Source of the DNA: an uncultured Gammaproteobacteria bacterium
GTDB taxonomy: Bacteria; Pseudomonadota; Gammaproteobacteria; Pseudomonadales; Pseudohongiellaceae
DNA: 47,168 nucleotides
Direction of reading: 5' to 3'
Assembly: GCA_913058135.1 (NCBI GenBank)
Contig: CAJXPR010000015.1
Coordinates: 1 to 47,168, forward strand
The position numbers and the translations under genes are program-made. Under the pieces are notes generated by a model, which searched no databases, had not been told where the DNA came from, and saw nothing but the letters and a program-made list of their open reading frames with translations. Below are positions 9,154 through 18,419 of this stretch, in pieces. Positions within the stretch are counted from its first letter, which is position 1. The number at the start of each line of letters is the position of its first letter.

Positions 9154-10176
9154 ATGCGTAGCCCAGAATCATATACCTCGTTCCTGCTCAAGGCAGCGCT
9201 CGTTGTCAGTGGCAGCCTGGCCAGTTGCAGCCTGGCGTATGCCGAGATTCCGCGCACTGCTGATGGTCGCCCGGATTTTCAGGGAATATGGACCAATGAG
9301 ACAGAAACCCCGGTCGAGCGGCCGGCGCAGTTTGCTGATCGCCAGACCATGACGGCAGAGGAGGCAGCTGCCTGGCGCCCCGCCTCAGCTGCCGGTCTTA
9401 CTGATCTTACCGGGGACGACAGGTTGGATCCCGACCGCGGTCCTCCGCCAAAAGGGGCGCCTATCCGACTGGAGGCAGACTGGTTTTTTGCGAGTGGGTA
9501 CGTGGCACAGGTGGACGGTGAATACCGGACGTCGCTGGTGATTGATCCGGCCGATGGCAAAATTCCCTATGCCGAGAATGGACGTGGCCAGGACTGGGTC
9601 TCGCTGCAATTGATGCGGCCAGGCGTCGATGTTTACGACGGCCCCGAGTTGCGGCCCACCGGTGAACGCTGTCTGTTGTCAGTGTTGTCCACTGCGGGTC
9701 CGCCCATGTTGCCGATGTCCTACAACAGCAACTATCGGATTGTACAAACCCCCGACTACCTGATGATCATGGCAGAGATGGTCAATGATGTGCGGATTGT
9801 CCGTATTGATGATAAGCATCAACCGGCGGCCATTTATCGCTGGATGGGAGATTCCGTGGGTCATTGGGAAGGTGATACCCTGGTCGTGAGCACCCGCAAT
9901 ATCCATCCTCAGCAATCATTCCGCGGATCGACCGGCAACCTCACTACCACCGAACGATTTCGATTTGATGCCGCTGGTCAGATCATCTATCAGGTAACCA
10001 TGCACGATGACAGGGTCTTCGGTCGTCCGTGGACTGCCGAAGTACCGATGCGCCGTCTGCCACCTGGCAGTCATATTTATGAGTATGCCTGTCATGAGGG
10101 CAATTATTCCATTGTCGGGGCCCTGGCGGGTCGGCGCTGGCAGGAATACTATGAACGGCAGGAGGCCGACCACTAA
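9154..10176 (+). CDS. Secreted protein of unknown family, full-length paralogue of the gene at 48-802
   Basis: The 340-residue protein has a signal peptide ending near SCSLAYA, then PRTADGRPDFQGIWTNETE. Blocks shared with the truncated gene at 48-802 include GERCLLSVLSTAGPPMLPM, YNSNYRIVQTPDYLMIMAEM and RWMGDSVGHWEGDTLVV. The C-terminus holds a single Cys (YEYACHEGNYS) and ends in an acidic tail. No catalytic motif that I recognise is present. The start ATG at 9154 has a strong GGAGGAG ribosome site at 9141-9147. It lies with the following lipoprotein gene between sbcD and sbcC, on the opposite strand to both, as if inserted into an ancestral sbcDC operon. Function unknown; periplasmic location is inferred from the signal peptide. 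Confidence 0.88.
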   Translation: MRSPESYTSFLLKAALVVSGSLASCSLAYAEIPRTADGRPDFQGIWTNETETPVERPAQFADRQTMTAEEAAAWRPASAAGLTDLTGDDRLDPDRGPPPKGAPIRLEADWFFASGYVAQVDGEYRTSLVIDPADGKIPYAENGRGQDWVSLQLMRPGVDVYDGPELRPTGERCLLSVLSTAGPPMLPMSYNSNYRIVQTPDYLMIMAEMVNDVRIVRIDDKHQPAAIYRWMGDSVGHWEGDTLVVSTRNIHPQQSFRGSTGNLTTTERFRFDAAGQIIYQVTMHDDRVFGRPWTAEVPMRRLPPGSHIYEYACHEGNYSIVGALAGRRWQEYYERQEADH

Positions 10177-10268
10177 AGGCGCATCCGTTGATCCGGCTCA
10201 AGTTCATGTGCTGTTGCGCACGGTATCCTTCGGCTGTTCTGATTGCACACTTTTCAAGGAGTCGCTAT

Positions 10269-10790
10269 ATGCGCCAGTCTGTTCGCTACACCCTTCTTGT
10301 GCTGGTCGCCAGCACGCTGCTGGCCGCCTGCGCGTCAGGTGGTCCACAGGTCGGCCATACCGTGACCCTATGTTGTCCGGGTAACTACCAGGCCTATCGT
10401 GCCTACGGAATTGAATTGCAGGACATGCCCGGATTTCTCAGTGACTACATGGTTGCTGAATTTGATGCAGCCTTGCAGGACAAGGGCCTCGTGCGCAATG
10501 ACCGGCTGAATGATCTGGTCGTGACGCTGTCCTATCGGCACGTGAATCTCAACCCTGAACAGGAAGAGATAGATCCGTTTGAGCGCCGCATTGAGGAGGA
10601 ACAGATGCTGCGCTACATCGCCAATATTGTTGTGGAAATGCGCGAAACGGACACTGGTCGTGAAGTTTGGGCTGGACGCATAAATCGCATTCATACGGTG
10701 TTGCCGGGTGAGTACATGCATGAGCAGGGTGCCCGACCTGAAATACGCGATGCTTTCACGCAGATGCTGGAGAGTTATCCGGCGTTGTGA
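10269..10790 (+). CDS. Small lipoprotein, DUF4136-like
   Basis: The 173-residue protein starts MRQSVRYTLLVLVASTLLAA with the lipobox LLAAC, predicting a lipid-modified cysteine and attachment to the outer membrane. The ATG at 10269 is preceded by AAGGAG at 7-nt spacing; an upstream in-frame start at 10188 would bury the signal peptide and is rejected. The body (LNDLVVTLSYRHV, REVWAGRINR, PEIRDAFTQMLESYP) resembles DUF4136 lipoproteins, whose function is unknown. It faces sbcD with 6 bp between stop codons. Confidence 0.8.
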   Translation: MRQSVRYTLLVLVASTLLAACASGGPQVGHTVTLCCPGNYQAYRAYGIELQDMPGFLSDYMVAEFDAALQDKGLVRNDRLNDLVVTLSYRHVNLNPEQEEIDPFERRIEEEQMLRYIANIVVEMRETDTGREVWAGRINRIHTVLPGEYMHEQGARPEIRDAFTQMLESYPAL

Positions 10791-10796
10791 TGCGGG

Positions 10797-12053
10797 TCAC
10801 TGCGCATTGGTATCCATTTCCTGCACCTGCTTCAGAATATCCTGATACAGGTGCAGCAGTTCGGGGCGCTGTTCGTCGGGCACCTCATGGGCATCCAGAC
10901 AGCGCTGAAAAACCTCCTGTGGACTCAGATCATCCAGCGTTTGTTCGCTCTCCTCTGCATGCAGGGTGTGCAAATCTTTACGCTGGTTCTTCACCTGAAG
11001 CAGGGTGATCAGATTCCCGACATCATCCGTCAACGCTTCCAGCAGTTGCTCACGCAAATCCGGTACGATGTCCGTGCCGGTATAGATGATCTCTACCCAG
11101 GTCGATTCGCCATCGGCCAGCAGAGACTGCAATTCTGCCTGCAGACTGGCCAGACCACCACTGAGCTGACGTAGCCGCTGAAAGCAGGGAATGTCGAGCT
11201 GCTGGATGTCAGCCTGGCGCCCCTCGAAGATGACCGTGCATACGGACTTCTGCTGCTTCGCTTCACCAAATCCCATGGGCAGAGGGGAGCCGCTGTAACG
11301 AACATGGTTCTGTCCGCCCACCGCTTGCGGGACATGCAGGTGGCCCAGCGCCACGTAGTCGAGTGTCACGGGGAAAATATCGGTGCCCACATGGGCCAGC
11401 GATCCGACATACAAATCACGCACACCATCGCCTTCCACGGTGCGCGCCCCAGCCGCCCACAAGTGACCCATGCCGATCAGCGGAATGTCAGCTTTATAGT
11501 GCTTTTCCAGCTCACCGCGCAGCAGCTCTCCGGCATCAGTCACTGCCTGGTAATGGGCTTTTATACCATCGAGAAGTTTCTGCTCTTTGTCATCAATGGT
11601 TTCACCGGCTTCTGCAGTGCGAATGTCACGGTCGCGCAGGTAGGGGATCGCGCATACCAGGGCCAGGGGTCGGCCATCGGTGTCGTCAAGCCGCAATACT
11701 TCTTCAGCCGGGTCGTCTGTTTTGGCGCCGACTACATGCACATTCAGCATTTTCAGAATGTCTCGCGGCGCATTCAGGAACGTCGGTGAGTCGTGGTTGC
11801 CGCCGATGATCACCACATGTTGGCAACCGGTGTCCGCCGCCTGTCGCAGAAACCGGTAGTACTGTTGCATGGCGTGATTGCTGGGCGCGGTGGTGTCGAA
11901 GATATCGCCGGCGATGAGCAATACATCTGTGCGTTGCTCACGCAGGGCGTTCAGCATCCATGCCAGAAACGCATCAAACTCGGCGTAGCGGCGCTGGCCG
12001 TAGAGACTGCGCCCCAGATGCCAGTCGGAAGTGTGCAATACCTTCACGGCCAC
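10797..12053 (-). CDS. sbcD: Exonuclease subunit SbcD (Mre11-like nuclease)
   Basis: SbcD is the metal-dependent nuclease of the SbcCD complex. All phosphoesterase motifs are visible: VLHTSDWHLG at the N-terminus, LLIAGDIFDT, VIIGGNHDS and YVALGHLHVPQ. The 418-residue length is normal. Translation most likely starts at the GTG at 12053, three nucleotides after the TAA of the molybdenum hydroxylase gene. A second GTG lies six bases further. Such spacing implies co-transcription with, and possibly translational coupling to, an unrelated redox operon. The usual downstream partner sbcC is displaced by about 1.9 kb. Confidence 0.96.
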   Translation of the reverse strand: MAVKVLHTSDWHLGRSLYGQRRYAEFDAFLAWMLNALREQRTDVLLIAGDIFDTTAPSNHAMQQYYRFLRQAADTGCQHVVIIGGNHDSPTFLNAPRDILKMLNVHVVGAKTDDPAEEVLRLDDTDGRPLALVCAIPYLRDRDIRTAEAGETIDDKEQKLLDGIKAHYQAVTDAGELLRGELEKHYKADIPLIGMGHLWAAGARTVEGDGVRDLYVGSLAHVGTDIFPVTLDYVALGHLHVPQAVGGQNHVRYSGSPLPMGFGEAKQQKSVCTVIFEGRQADIQQLDIPCFQRLRQLSGGLASLQAELQSLLADGESTWVEIIYTGTDIVPDLREQLLEALTDDVGNLITLLQVKNQRKDLHTLHAEESEQTLDDLSPQEVFQRCLDAHEVPDEQRPELLHLYQDILKQVQEMDTNAQ

Positions 12054-12056
12054 GCC

Positions 12057-14249
12057 TTACGCCAGCCGGAGCGGTAGCCGGGTCAACCGTTGCCTGGTAG
12101 CATCAGCCAACGCATTGGCCACCGCCGGTGCAATCGGTGGTGTGCCGGGTTCGCCGACACCACTGGGAGCGTTGGTTGATGGCAAAATATGCGTTTCCAC
12201 CACCGGCATCGCGTTCATGCGCAGTACCTGATAGTTGTGGAAATTGCTCTGATCGACCACACCATCGGTCAGCGTCAGCTCATCCTGCAACGCCGCAGAC
12301 AGCCCGTAAGCGATAGCGCCTTCAACCTGGGCTCGAACAACGTCTGGATTGACTGCAATGCCGCAGTCAATCGCCGCCACGACACGTTCCACTTTGAACT
12401 TATTGCCCTCTACCGAAACTTCGGCAATTTCCGCAACGGTCGATCCGAACGAGGTATGCACAGCTACACCACGTCCCCAGCCAGCCGGCAGTTCACGGGT
12501 GCCCCAGCCGGCCTTTTCTGCCGCCAGTTTTAGCACAGCAGTTTCTCGTGGATTGCTGGTGAGCAGGGACAGCCGGTATTCAACCGGGTCCACGCCGGCT
12601 TTGCGGGCCAGTGCATCGATGAATACCTCCTTGCTGAACGCGGTGTGAGTATTGCCCACCGATCGCCACCACTGTACCGGAATACCCACATCTGTTGTAT
12701 GGAGTTCGACCTGACGCTCTGGCACGTCGTAGCTGAATTCGGTCAGGCCTTCGACCGAGGTGTTGTCAATGCCATTGTTGACCATCATGGCTGCCATGGA
12801 CGTGCCAGCCATGATGGATTGTCCGGCGATGCGCGCCTGGAAGGCGCTGGGCCTGCCCTGGTCGTTCAGTGCAGCACTGAGTTTGTGGGCGTAGGCTGGC
12901 CGATAGAAGCCACCCTGCATATCGTCTTCGCGCGACCATACCAGCTTCACGGGTGTGTCCGGCAGTTGCCGGGCGATGCGTACCGTCTCCAGCACATAGT
13001 CAGCCTTGGGGTTGGCGCGCCGACCAAAACCACCGCCGGCAAACACCGTATTGATTCTCACATCCTGCGGGCGTATACCCAACAGTTGTGCCACTGCACT
13101 CTGGTCGCCGGTCGCACTCTGACAGCCATACCACAGTTCGGCGCTGTGGCCGCTGACCTGGGCGACACAGTTGACCGGCTCCATCTGCGCATGCGCCAGG
13201 TAGGGGAATTCGAATACCAGTTCCAGCTTGTCGCTGGCATCAGCCAGAGTGCCCACGGCATTGCCATGCTGTTCGGCAACTGCACCTTCGGTTTCCACCA
13301 GGCTGCGGTATTGTTCCAGCAAGGTTGCGCTGCTGCGGGTTTCGGCACTGGAGTCATCCCATTCAATTTGCAGCAGCTCCCTGCCTTTGGTGGCTGACCA
13401 GTAGTCGTCAGCGACAACCGCGATGCCAGTGTCGATTTCGAATACCTGGCGGACGCCTTTGCGAGCCAGCGCCGCTGATGCGTCAAAGGACCTGACCCGG
13501 GCGCCAAAGCGGGGCGCATGTGCTACCACAGCGGTGAGCATGCCGGGCAGTTGCACGTCCTGTGTGTAAATGGCAGTGCCATCCTGTTTGCCGGTGTCTT
13601 TGCGCAGGGTGGTTTCGCTACCGATCAGGCGGAACTGGTCGGGTGTCTTCAAAACCAGTGTGTCGGCGGCAGGCGGTGTCTGTCGGGCAGCATCCACGGC
13701 CAGTTCGCCGAAGGTGGCGCGGTGGGCGCCGTGTGACACAACACCCTCATGGACACTGATTTCATCAGCCGGTACCTGCCAGCGTTGCGCCGCAGCGTTC
13801 ACCAGCATGGCTTTGGCGGCAGCGCCGGCACGGCGAAGCTGCATGAAGCTGTTGGCCATGGCAGTGCTGCCGCCGGTACCCTGTTGTCCCATCAGCAGGT
13901 TGGCGTATTTGGCGGTATCAACGGGTGCGTGTTCGCAAACAACCTGTTGCCAGTCGGCGTCCAGCTCTTCGGCTACACAGGTCGCCAGTCCGGTGTACAC
14001 GCCCTGGCCCATTTCCAGGTGCTTGATATAGATGCGCACCACGTTTTCCGGGGTGATGCTGACGAAAGCGTTGTATTCCAGTGCTGTGTCGGCGACCGAT
14101 GTTGCTGCGGCCTGTGCCTGCGCACTTGTGCTGAGGCTGATGCCCAGCGTAAGCCCCGCAGTGCCTGCGGCAGTGACTTTGAGAAAGCTTCTGCGCCCTG
14201 TGTCTATGTCAGACTGTTGCTTGTTGACAGAAAATCGATTGGTATTCAT
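12057..14249 (-). CDS. Molybdopterin-binding subunit of an aldehyde/isoquinoline-type dehydrogenase (IorB-like), Tat-exported
   Basis: The 730-residue protein starts with a twin-arginine signal ([19 protein letters not shown]) and continues as a xanthine dehydrogenase-family large subunit. Recognisable elements are [35 protein letters not shown] and the C-terminal [18 protein letters not shown], which carries the active-site glutamate of the family. The ATG at 14249 overlaps the TGA of the iron-sulphur subunit gene by one base, so the two are translationally coupled. The enzyme would hydroxylate an aldehyde or N-heterocycle in the periplasm. The substrate is not determinable, and no dedicated cytochrome subunit is adjacent. 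An upstream in-frame extension to 14438 has no Tat-compatible N-terminus and was rejected. Confidence 0.93.
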   Translation of the reverse strand: MNTNRFSVNKQQSDIDTGRRSFLKVTAAGTAGLTLGISLSTSAQAQAAATSVADTALEYNAFVSITPENVVRIYIKHLEMGQGVYTGLATCVAEELDADWQQVVCEHAPVDTAKYANLLMGQQGTGGSTAMANSFMQLRRAGAAAKAMLVNAAAQRWQVPADEISVHEGVVSHGAHRATFGELAVDAARQTPPAADTLVLKTPDQFRLIGSETTLRKDTGKQDGTAIYTQDVQLPGMLTAVVAHAPRFGARVRSFDASAALARKGVRQVFEIDTGIAVVADDYWSATKGRELLQIEWDDSSAETRSSATLLEQYRSLVETEGAVAEQHGNAVGTLADASDKLELVFEFPYLAHAQMEPVNCVAQVSGHSAELWYGCQSATGDQSAVAQLLGIRPQDVRINTVFAGGGFGRRANPKADYVLETVRIARQLPDTPVKLVWSREDDMQGGFYRPAYAHKLSAALNDQGRPSAFQARIAGQSIMAGTSMAAMMVNNGIDNTSVEGLTEFSYDVPERQVELHTTDVGIPVQWWRSVGNTHTAFSKEVFIDALARKAGVDPVEYRLSLLTSNPRETAVLKLAAEKAGWGTRELPAGWGRGVAVHTSFGSTVAEIAEVSVEGNKFKVERVVAAIDCGIAVNPDVVRAQVEGAIAYGLSAALQDELTLTDGVVDQSNFHNYQVLRMNAMPVVETHILPSTNAPSGVGEPGTPPIAPAVANALADATRQRLTRLPLRLA

Positions 14250-14725
14250 CAGGCGGCTCCTCCGGCGTTGCGGACCTGGCTGGCAGCCATTTTGATGCCG
14301 GCCTTGATTCGGGGATAGGTGCCACAACGGCAAATATTGCCGGACATCGCGGCGTCGATGTCCGCGTCGGTTGGTGCATTGTTCTGTTCCAGCAGCGCGG
14401 CAGCTGACATCACCTGACCCGACTGGCAGTAGCCACACTGGGGTACCTGCAGCTCAACCCAGGCGCTTTGCACGGCCTTGGCTGCAGGCGTTGCCAGACC
14501 TTCGATGGTCGTGATGGCTTTGCCGACCGCATCTGCCACAGGAAGCACACAGCTGCGCGTGGCTACGCCATCAATGTGCAGCGTGCAGGCTCCGCACTGT
14601 GCCATGCCGCAACCAAACTTGGTGCCGGTGAAGTGCAGGTGGTCGCGTACGGCCCAGAGCAGCGGCATGTCTCCGTCCACGTCCAGTTCGTGCTGTTGTC
14701 CGTTGATAGTGAGAGTATAGGGCAT
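14249..14725 (-). CDS. [2Fe-2S] subunit of the molybdenum hydroxylase (IorA-like)
   Basis: The 158-residue protein has a plant-type ferredoxin domain ([20 protein letters not shown]) and a second [2Fe-2S] helical domain ([23 protein letters not shown]). This is the standard electron-transfer subunit of the xanthine oxidase family. The start ATG at 14725 has AGGAGG about 5 nt upstream. It lacks its own signal peptide, so it is presumably exported in complex with the Tat-tagged large subunit. It is first gene of the operon iorA-like, iorB-like, sbcD and is divergent from the methyltransferase gene. Confidence 0.95.
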   Translation of the reverse strand: MPYTLTINGQQHELDVDGDMPLLWAVRDHLHFTGTKFGCGMAQCGACTLHIDGVATRSCVLPVADAVGKAITTIEGLATPAAKAVQSAWVELQVPQCGYCQSGQVMSAAALLEQNNAPTDADIDAAMSGNICRCGTYPRIKAGIKMAASQVRNAGGAA

Positions 14726-14843
14726 GAAGCCTCCTGCGGCTGGCGCATGTTCGCTGTAAAAAGGATTAACGGGATGATACCTTGAAAGGGTTTGCTGCCG
14801 CCAGCAAGTGTGCCGCAGTAAAACCCCGGTGGAGGAGTTCAAT

Positions 14844-15431
14844 TTGAGTCACGAAGATCGCGAAAAATGGCAGCAGAAATATCGGGAGGGTGCCTACACG
14901 TCACGATGTCACCCGTCCGACTATTTGCGGCAACAGTTGCCAGCACTGAGACCGCCCTGTCGTCGGGCGCTGGATCTGGCCTGTGGTGCGGGCCGTAACG
15001 CGCTCTATCTGGCTGCAGAGGGTTATCAGGTGGATGCGGTGGACATTGCTGCCGAGGCATTGCAGCGTGGCAAAAATGCAGCCATGGAGCAACAGCTCGA
15101 TGGTCTGCGCTGGTACGAACATGATCTGGACACAGGCCTGCCAGAGCAGCTTGGACAATACGGTCTGGTCATCATGTTCCGGTATCTTGATATCGCCCTG
15201 TTGCAGGCCGCCTCACAACATCTGGTCAAAGGTGGCTATCTGTTGGCGGAAGTGCATCTGCGCACCGATGCACCGGTGGCGGGGCCTGGCAGTGACCGTT
15301 TCCGCGCGGCCCCGGGTGATCTGGAGAGAGCCGCTGCAGCGATGGATGTTATCGATTACTCTGAAGGCCTGACCAGCGATCCGGATGGCCGCTCCGTGGC
15401 GCTGGCGCGGCTGCTGGCCCGGGCGCGCTGA
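14844..15431 (+). CDS. Class I SAM-dependent methyltransferase
   Basis: The 195-residue protein has a Rossmann methyltransferase fold with motif I ALDLACGAGRNALYLAAEGY and the acidic residues of motif II in VDAVDIAAEAL. The N-terminal segment REKWQQKYREGAY is typical of TehB-like and related small-molecule methyltransferases. I prefer a TTG start at 14844 because a strong GGAGGAG lies at 14831-14837. The GTG at 14808 gives 12 extra residues without a ribosome site. Substrate unknown. It is transcribed away from the molybdenum hydroxylase operon and shares its 118-bp upstream region. Confidence 0.88.
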   Translation: MSHEDREKWQQKYREGAYTSRCHPSDYLRQQLPALRPPCRRALDLACGAGRNALYLAAEGYQVDAVDIAAEALQRGKNAAMEQQLDGLRWYEHDLDTGLPEQLGQYGLVIMFRYLDIALLQAASQHLVKGGYLLAEVHLRTDAPVAGPGSDRFRAAPGDLERAAAAMDVIDYSEGLTSDPDGRSVALARLLARAR

Positions 15432-15528
15432 ATAGGTGGCCGTCTTTAGCCAGACCGTGTTGTTATGGCATACTTAAACTTGAACAATGTCTTTTATCAA
15501 CAATCAAAATTGCCAACAGGTGAATATT

Positions 15529-17064
15529 ATGGATACATGGAACCGTCCGATACTCGCAGCCCTGGCAGCAACAGTCCTGCTGAGCGCCTGCAATGAAGAT
15601 ATGATACCTGATGAGCGACCCGCTCCGGAGCCAGCAGGGATGACCGTCGACAGAGGCGCTCCCGATCCGAATTCAACTGACCTAACCCACATTACCGATA
15701 CTGTGCAGACCCGTCTGGGCATGGTCCGCGGAGAGACCATTACCGATGAGGAAGTCGGCGTCTCAGCCCGCATTTTCCGGGGCGTTCCTTATGCTGCGGC
15801 ACCGGTCGGCGATCTGCGCTGGCGGCCACCCCAGCCTGCGGAGCCCTGGACCGGTGTTCGTGATGCCATTGAGTGGGCCGATCGCTGCCCGCAAGGTAGC
15901 AGCAGTATGGGCGAAGGCAGTGACATCAGCGAGGACTGCCTGTACCTCAATGTTGTGACTGCGGCAGAGACGAGCAATGACCAGCTGCCTGTCATGGTGT
16001 TCTTCCATGGTGGCGGTCTGACCACCGGAACGGGGAATTCCACGACCTACAATCATCCGATGCTGGCCAGCAAAGGCGTGGTGCTGGTGACCGTCAACAG
16101 CCGGCTGGGGCCTATCGGCTATCTGGCGCATCCGGCATTGACGGCGGAATCTGCAGAGGGCGGCTCGGGCAATTACGGTACGCTGGACCTCATGGCATCG
16201 CTGGCCTGGGTGCAGGGCAATATCGAGGCGTTTGGCGGCGACCCAGACAATGTCACCATATTTGGTGAATCGGGTGGCGGCACCAAAACCATCTCGCAGA
16301 TGGCAACACCGCTGGCTGAAGGGCTGTTCCACAAGGCGATCGTGCAAAGCGGGTCGGCACTGGTGTCAGAGCAGCGGGTCACCTCGATGAGCGATGCAGA
16401 GGCCACCGGCGGGCAGTTGGCCGAGGCGCTGGGTGTAGCTGATGAAGAGGATGTGCTGGCTGCGATGCGCGCCTTGAGCTGGGAAGAGATCATCGAGGCG
16501 GCGTCCAGCGATGAAGTCGGCTTCAGGGCAAACGTGGTGGTGGACGGGCAGGTTATTCCCGATACGGTACACAATCTGTTCCGTGATGGCCGTCAGCATG
16601 ATGTGCCCCTGATTGTTGGCGCCAATGCCGGCGAGTCAATGCTGCAGAGCGCAGTGCCGTTAATGGCCAATCTGCATAGTGCCACGGCTTCATCACCAAC
16701 CTACGTTTACAGTTTTTCGCAGTTGCCCAGGACCTGGCGCGATGAAGGTTGCGTAGCATTCCATGGCCTGGAGTTGCCTTATGTATTCGGATCCGTGCCC
16801 ACCGGTGTGGACTCGCCGACCATGCTGTTTTTGTCTGGTGGCGGCGGGTGTGTCTCGCAGGAACCGGTGACCGATGATGTGGACATGACGGTGGCAGATC
16901 AAGCGTCAACGCTGTGGGCGCAATTTGCCAAAACCGGTGATCCCAGCGTCGAAGGCCTGGTCGACTGGCCGCCTTATACAGAAGAAAACAATGTTTACCT
17001 GGACATCGGTGAGACCCTGGAAGTGAAAGCCGATATCGAGGACGCGTATACGCCGGCGCCTTGA
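15529..17064 (+). CDS. Lipoprotein type-B carboxylesterase (para-nitrobenzyl esterase family)
   Basis: The 511-residue alpha/beta hydrolase has a lipobox (LAALAATVLLSAC, Cys about residue 22), so it is membrane-anchored. Family motifs are FRGVPYAAAPVGDLRW, the oxyanion-hole strand MVFFHGGGLTTGTG and the nucleophile elbow FGESGGGTK with Ser about 248. The acid is probably Glu 369 in GANAGES and the histidine about 412 in FHGLELPYVFG. Ser-to-Glu spacing is normal. Glu-to-His is only about 43 residues, clearly shorter than usual in the family, so part of the cap/regulatory helices appears missing while the triad is kept. The ATG at 15529 is chosen because it starts the lipoprotein signal and follows AGGTGA. 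An upstream ATG at 15487 is less likely. Confidence 0.9.
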   Translation: MDTWNRPILAALAATVLLSACNEDMIPDERPAPEPAGMTVDRGAPDPNSTDLTHITDTVQTRLGMVRGETITDEEVGVSARIFRGVPYAAAPVGDLRWRPPQPAEPWTGVRDAIEWADRCPQGSSSMGEGSDISEDCLYLNVVTAAETSNDQLPVMVFFHGGGLTTGTGNSTTYNHPMLASKGVVLVTVNSRLGPIGYLAHPALTAESAEGGSGNYGTLDLMASLAWVQGNIEAFGGDPDNVTIFGESGGGTKTISQMATPLAEGLFHKAIVQSGSALVSEQRVTSMSDAEATGGQLAEALGVADEEDVLAAMRALSWEEIIEAASSDEVGFRANVVVDGQVIPDTVHNLFRDGRQHDVPLIVGANAGESMLQSAVPLMANLHSATASSPTYVYSFSQLPRTWRDEGCVAFHGLELPYVFGSVPTGVDSPTMLFLSGGGGCVSQEPVTDDVDMTVADQASTLWAQFAKTGDPSVEGLVDWPPYTEENNVYLDIGETLEVKADIEDAYTPAP

Positions 17065-17144
17065 CGGGGGCGAGTGGCTCGCATCTTGCTTATATCTGTT
17101 CAGTGTATTGATACCTGTAACAACCATAGGCGAGATCGACCACC

Positions 17145-18419
17145 ATGGGAAAAACTGCCAGGGATAGCGGCGTCAGAACAGCAGCCGATTACCTGACCGC
17201 CTCCAGGCAATGTGAAATCCGCAACCTCCAGTCGTTGCTGTCATTGTGCGAACTGGTGGTTGCGTGCAGCAATTTGGTGCACGTGCTGCAACGTGAGCGC
17301 GGGGCATCAAACCTGTATCTGGGGTCCAGCGGCAGTCGTTTTATCCAGGAACTCACGCGAATTCGTGAACAGACTGACGCCGAACTCCAGGTTTTCCGCA
17401 GCTCCCTTGGTGCAGCCGATGCGCATTTGCACCAGCTGGCTGACGGCACTCGCATGTTTAACGGGCTGGCGTTCGCCGTCCATGCCCTGGAAGACCTGGG
17501 TGTATTGCGAGGCAAAGTGACCGCACAGCAGCTGGATACCGGACTGGTCACACAGACTTACAGTGCAGTGATTCAGTCACTGTTGATGATTGTCTTTGAG
17601 ACCGCAGATATTGCAGCTGACCCGGAAATTGCGCGGGCACTGGTGGCCATGTTCAATCTGATGCAAGGCAAGGAGCTGGCCGGGCAGGAGAGGGCCGCAG
17701 GCTCGGCCGGGTTCGCCAGTCAGCGTTTCGACGACGAACGCCGCAGCCTGATGACTCACCTGATAGAGGCACAGGAGCGATGTTTCGAGATTTTTTTGCA
17801 GTTTGCTGATGAGCACTCGGCGGCCCGCTGGAAAACACTGCGACATGCACCAGAGTTACTGGAGGTCGAGCGGCTGCGTCGTCTGGCCCTGGCGACTGAC
17901 AGCGTCCGCGATCCGGATTTGGCGGATCGCTGGTTTGCCTTGATGACAGCACGTATGGATGTCCTGAAGGATGTGGAGAATTCGCTGGAACATTTTCTGT
18001 CCCAGTTGTGTGATGGCCGGCTTACACAGGCGCGCGCCTGTCTGCAGCAGAACCAGCAGGCGCTGGGCAAGCTCGGAACTCCTAGTGGATTCAATTCAGA
18101 GCCATTTGTTCTGGTGCGGGCGCAGCCGCTGCTGAATGACGGAGTCGATACACCGGTGGCCAGCAAGTCGCTGATGGATCTGCTGCAGTATCAGTCGCAG
18201 CGATTACAACAGATAAACAATGAGCTTGCCGAGGCGCGCGCGGCACTGGAGGAGCGAAAACTGATCGAGCGCGCCAAGGTGTTGCTGATGAAACATCGGC
18301 GGATGAGTGAGGAAGAGGCGCACAAACTGCTCAGGAACATGGCCATGAACCAGAGCCGGCGACTGATTGACGTCGCCCGCTCGGTAATTGACATGGCAGC
18401 GGTCTGGCAGGGTCAGTGA
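17145..18419 (+). CDS. nasR: NasR-type nitrate-responsive antiterminator (NIT sensor plus ANTAR RNA-binding domain)
   Basis: The 424-residue protein has an N-terminal NIT (nitrate/nitrite sensing) helical domain at residues about 35-290, including VVACSNLVHVLQRERGASN. A short coiled coil follows, then a C-terminal ANTAR domain (ERAKVLLMKHRRMSEEEAHK, LLRNMAMNQSRRLIDVA). In Klebsiella NasR, nitrate binding to NIT lets the ANTAR domain bind leader RNA and prevent termination. The targets here are evident: both leaders in 21655-22288 have two hairpins with A-x-x-G-x-x loops and a downstream terminator. The gene is convergent with the nitrate transporter operon, with a 7-bp overlap (18413-18419). 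Its ribosome site is weak, consistent with low expression. Confidence 0.94.
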   Translation: MGKTARDSGVRTAADYLTASRQCEIRNLQSLLSLCELVVACSNLVHVLQRERGASNLYLGSSGSRFIQELTRIREQTDAELQVFRSSLGAADAHLHQLADGTRMFNGLAFAVHALEDLGVLRGKVTAQQLDTGLVTQTYSAVIQSLLMIVFETADIAADPEIARALVAMFNLMQGKELAGQERAAGSAGFASQRFDDERRSLMTHLIEAQERCFEIFLQFADEHSAARWKTLRHAPELLEVERLRRLALATDSVRDPDLADRWFALMTARMDVLKDVENSLEHFLSQLCDGRLTQARACLQQNQQALGKLGTPSGFNSEPFVLVRAQPLLNDGVDTPVASKSLMDLLQYQSQRLQQINNELAEARAALEERKLIERAKVLLMKHRRMSEEEAHKLLRNMAMNQSRRLIDVARSVIDMAAVWQGQ

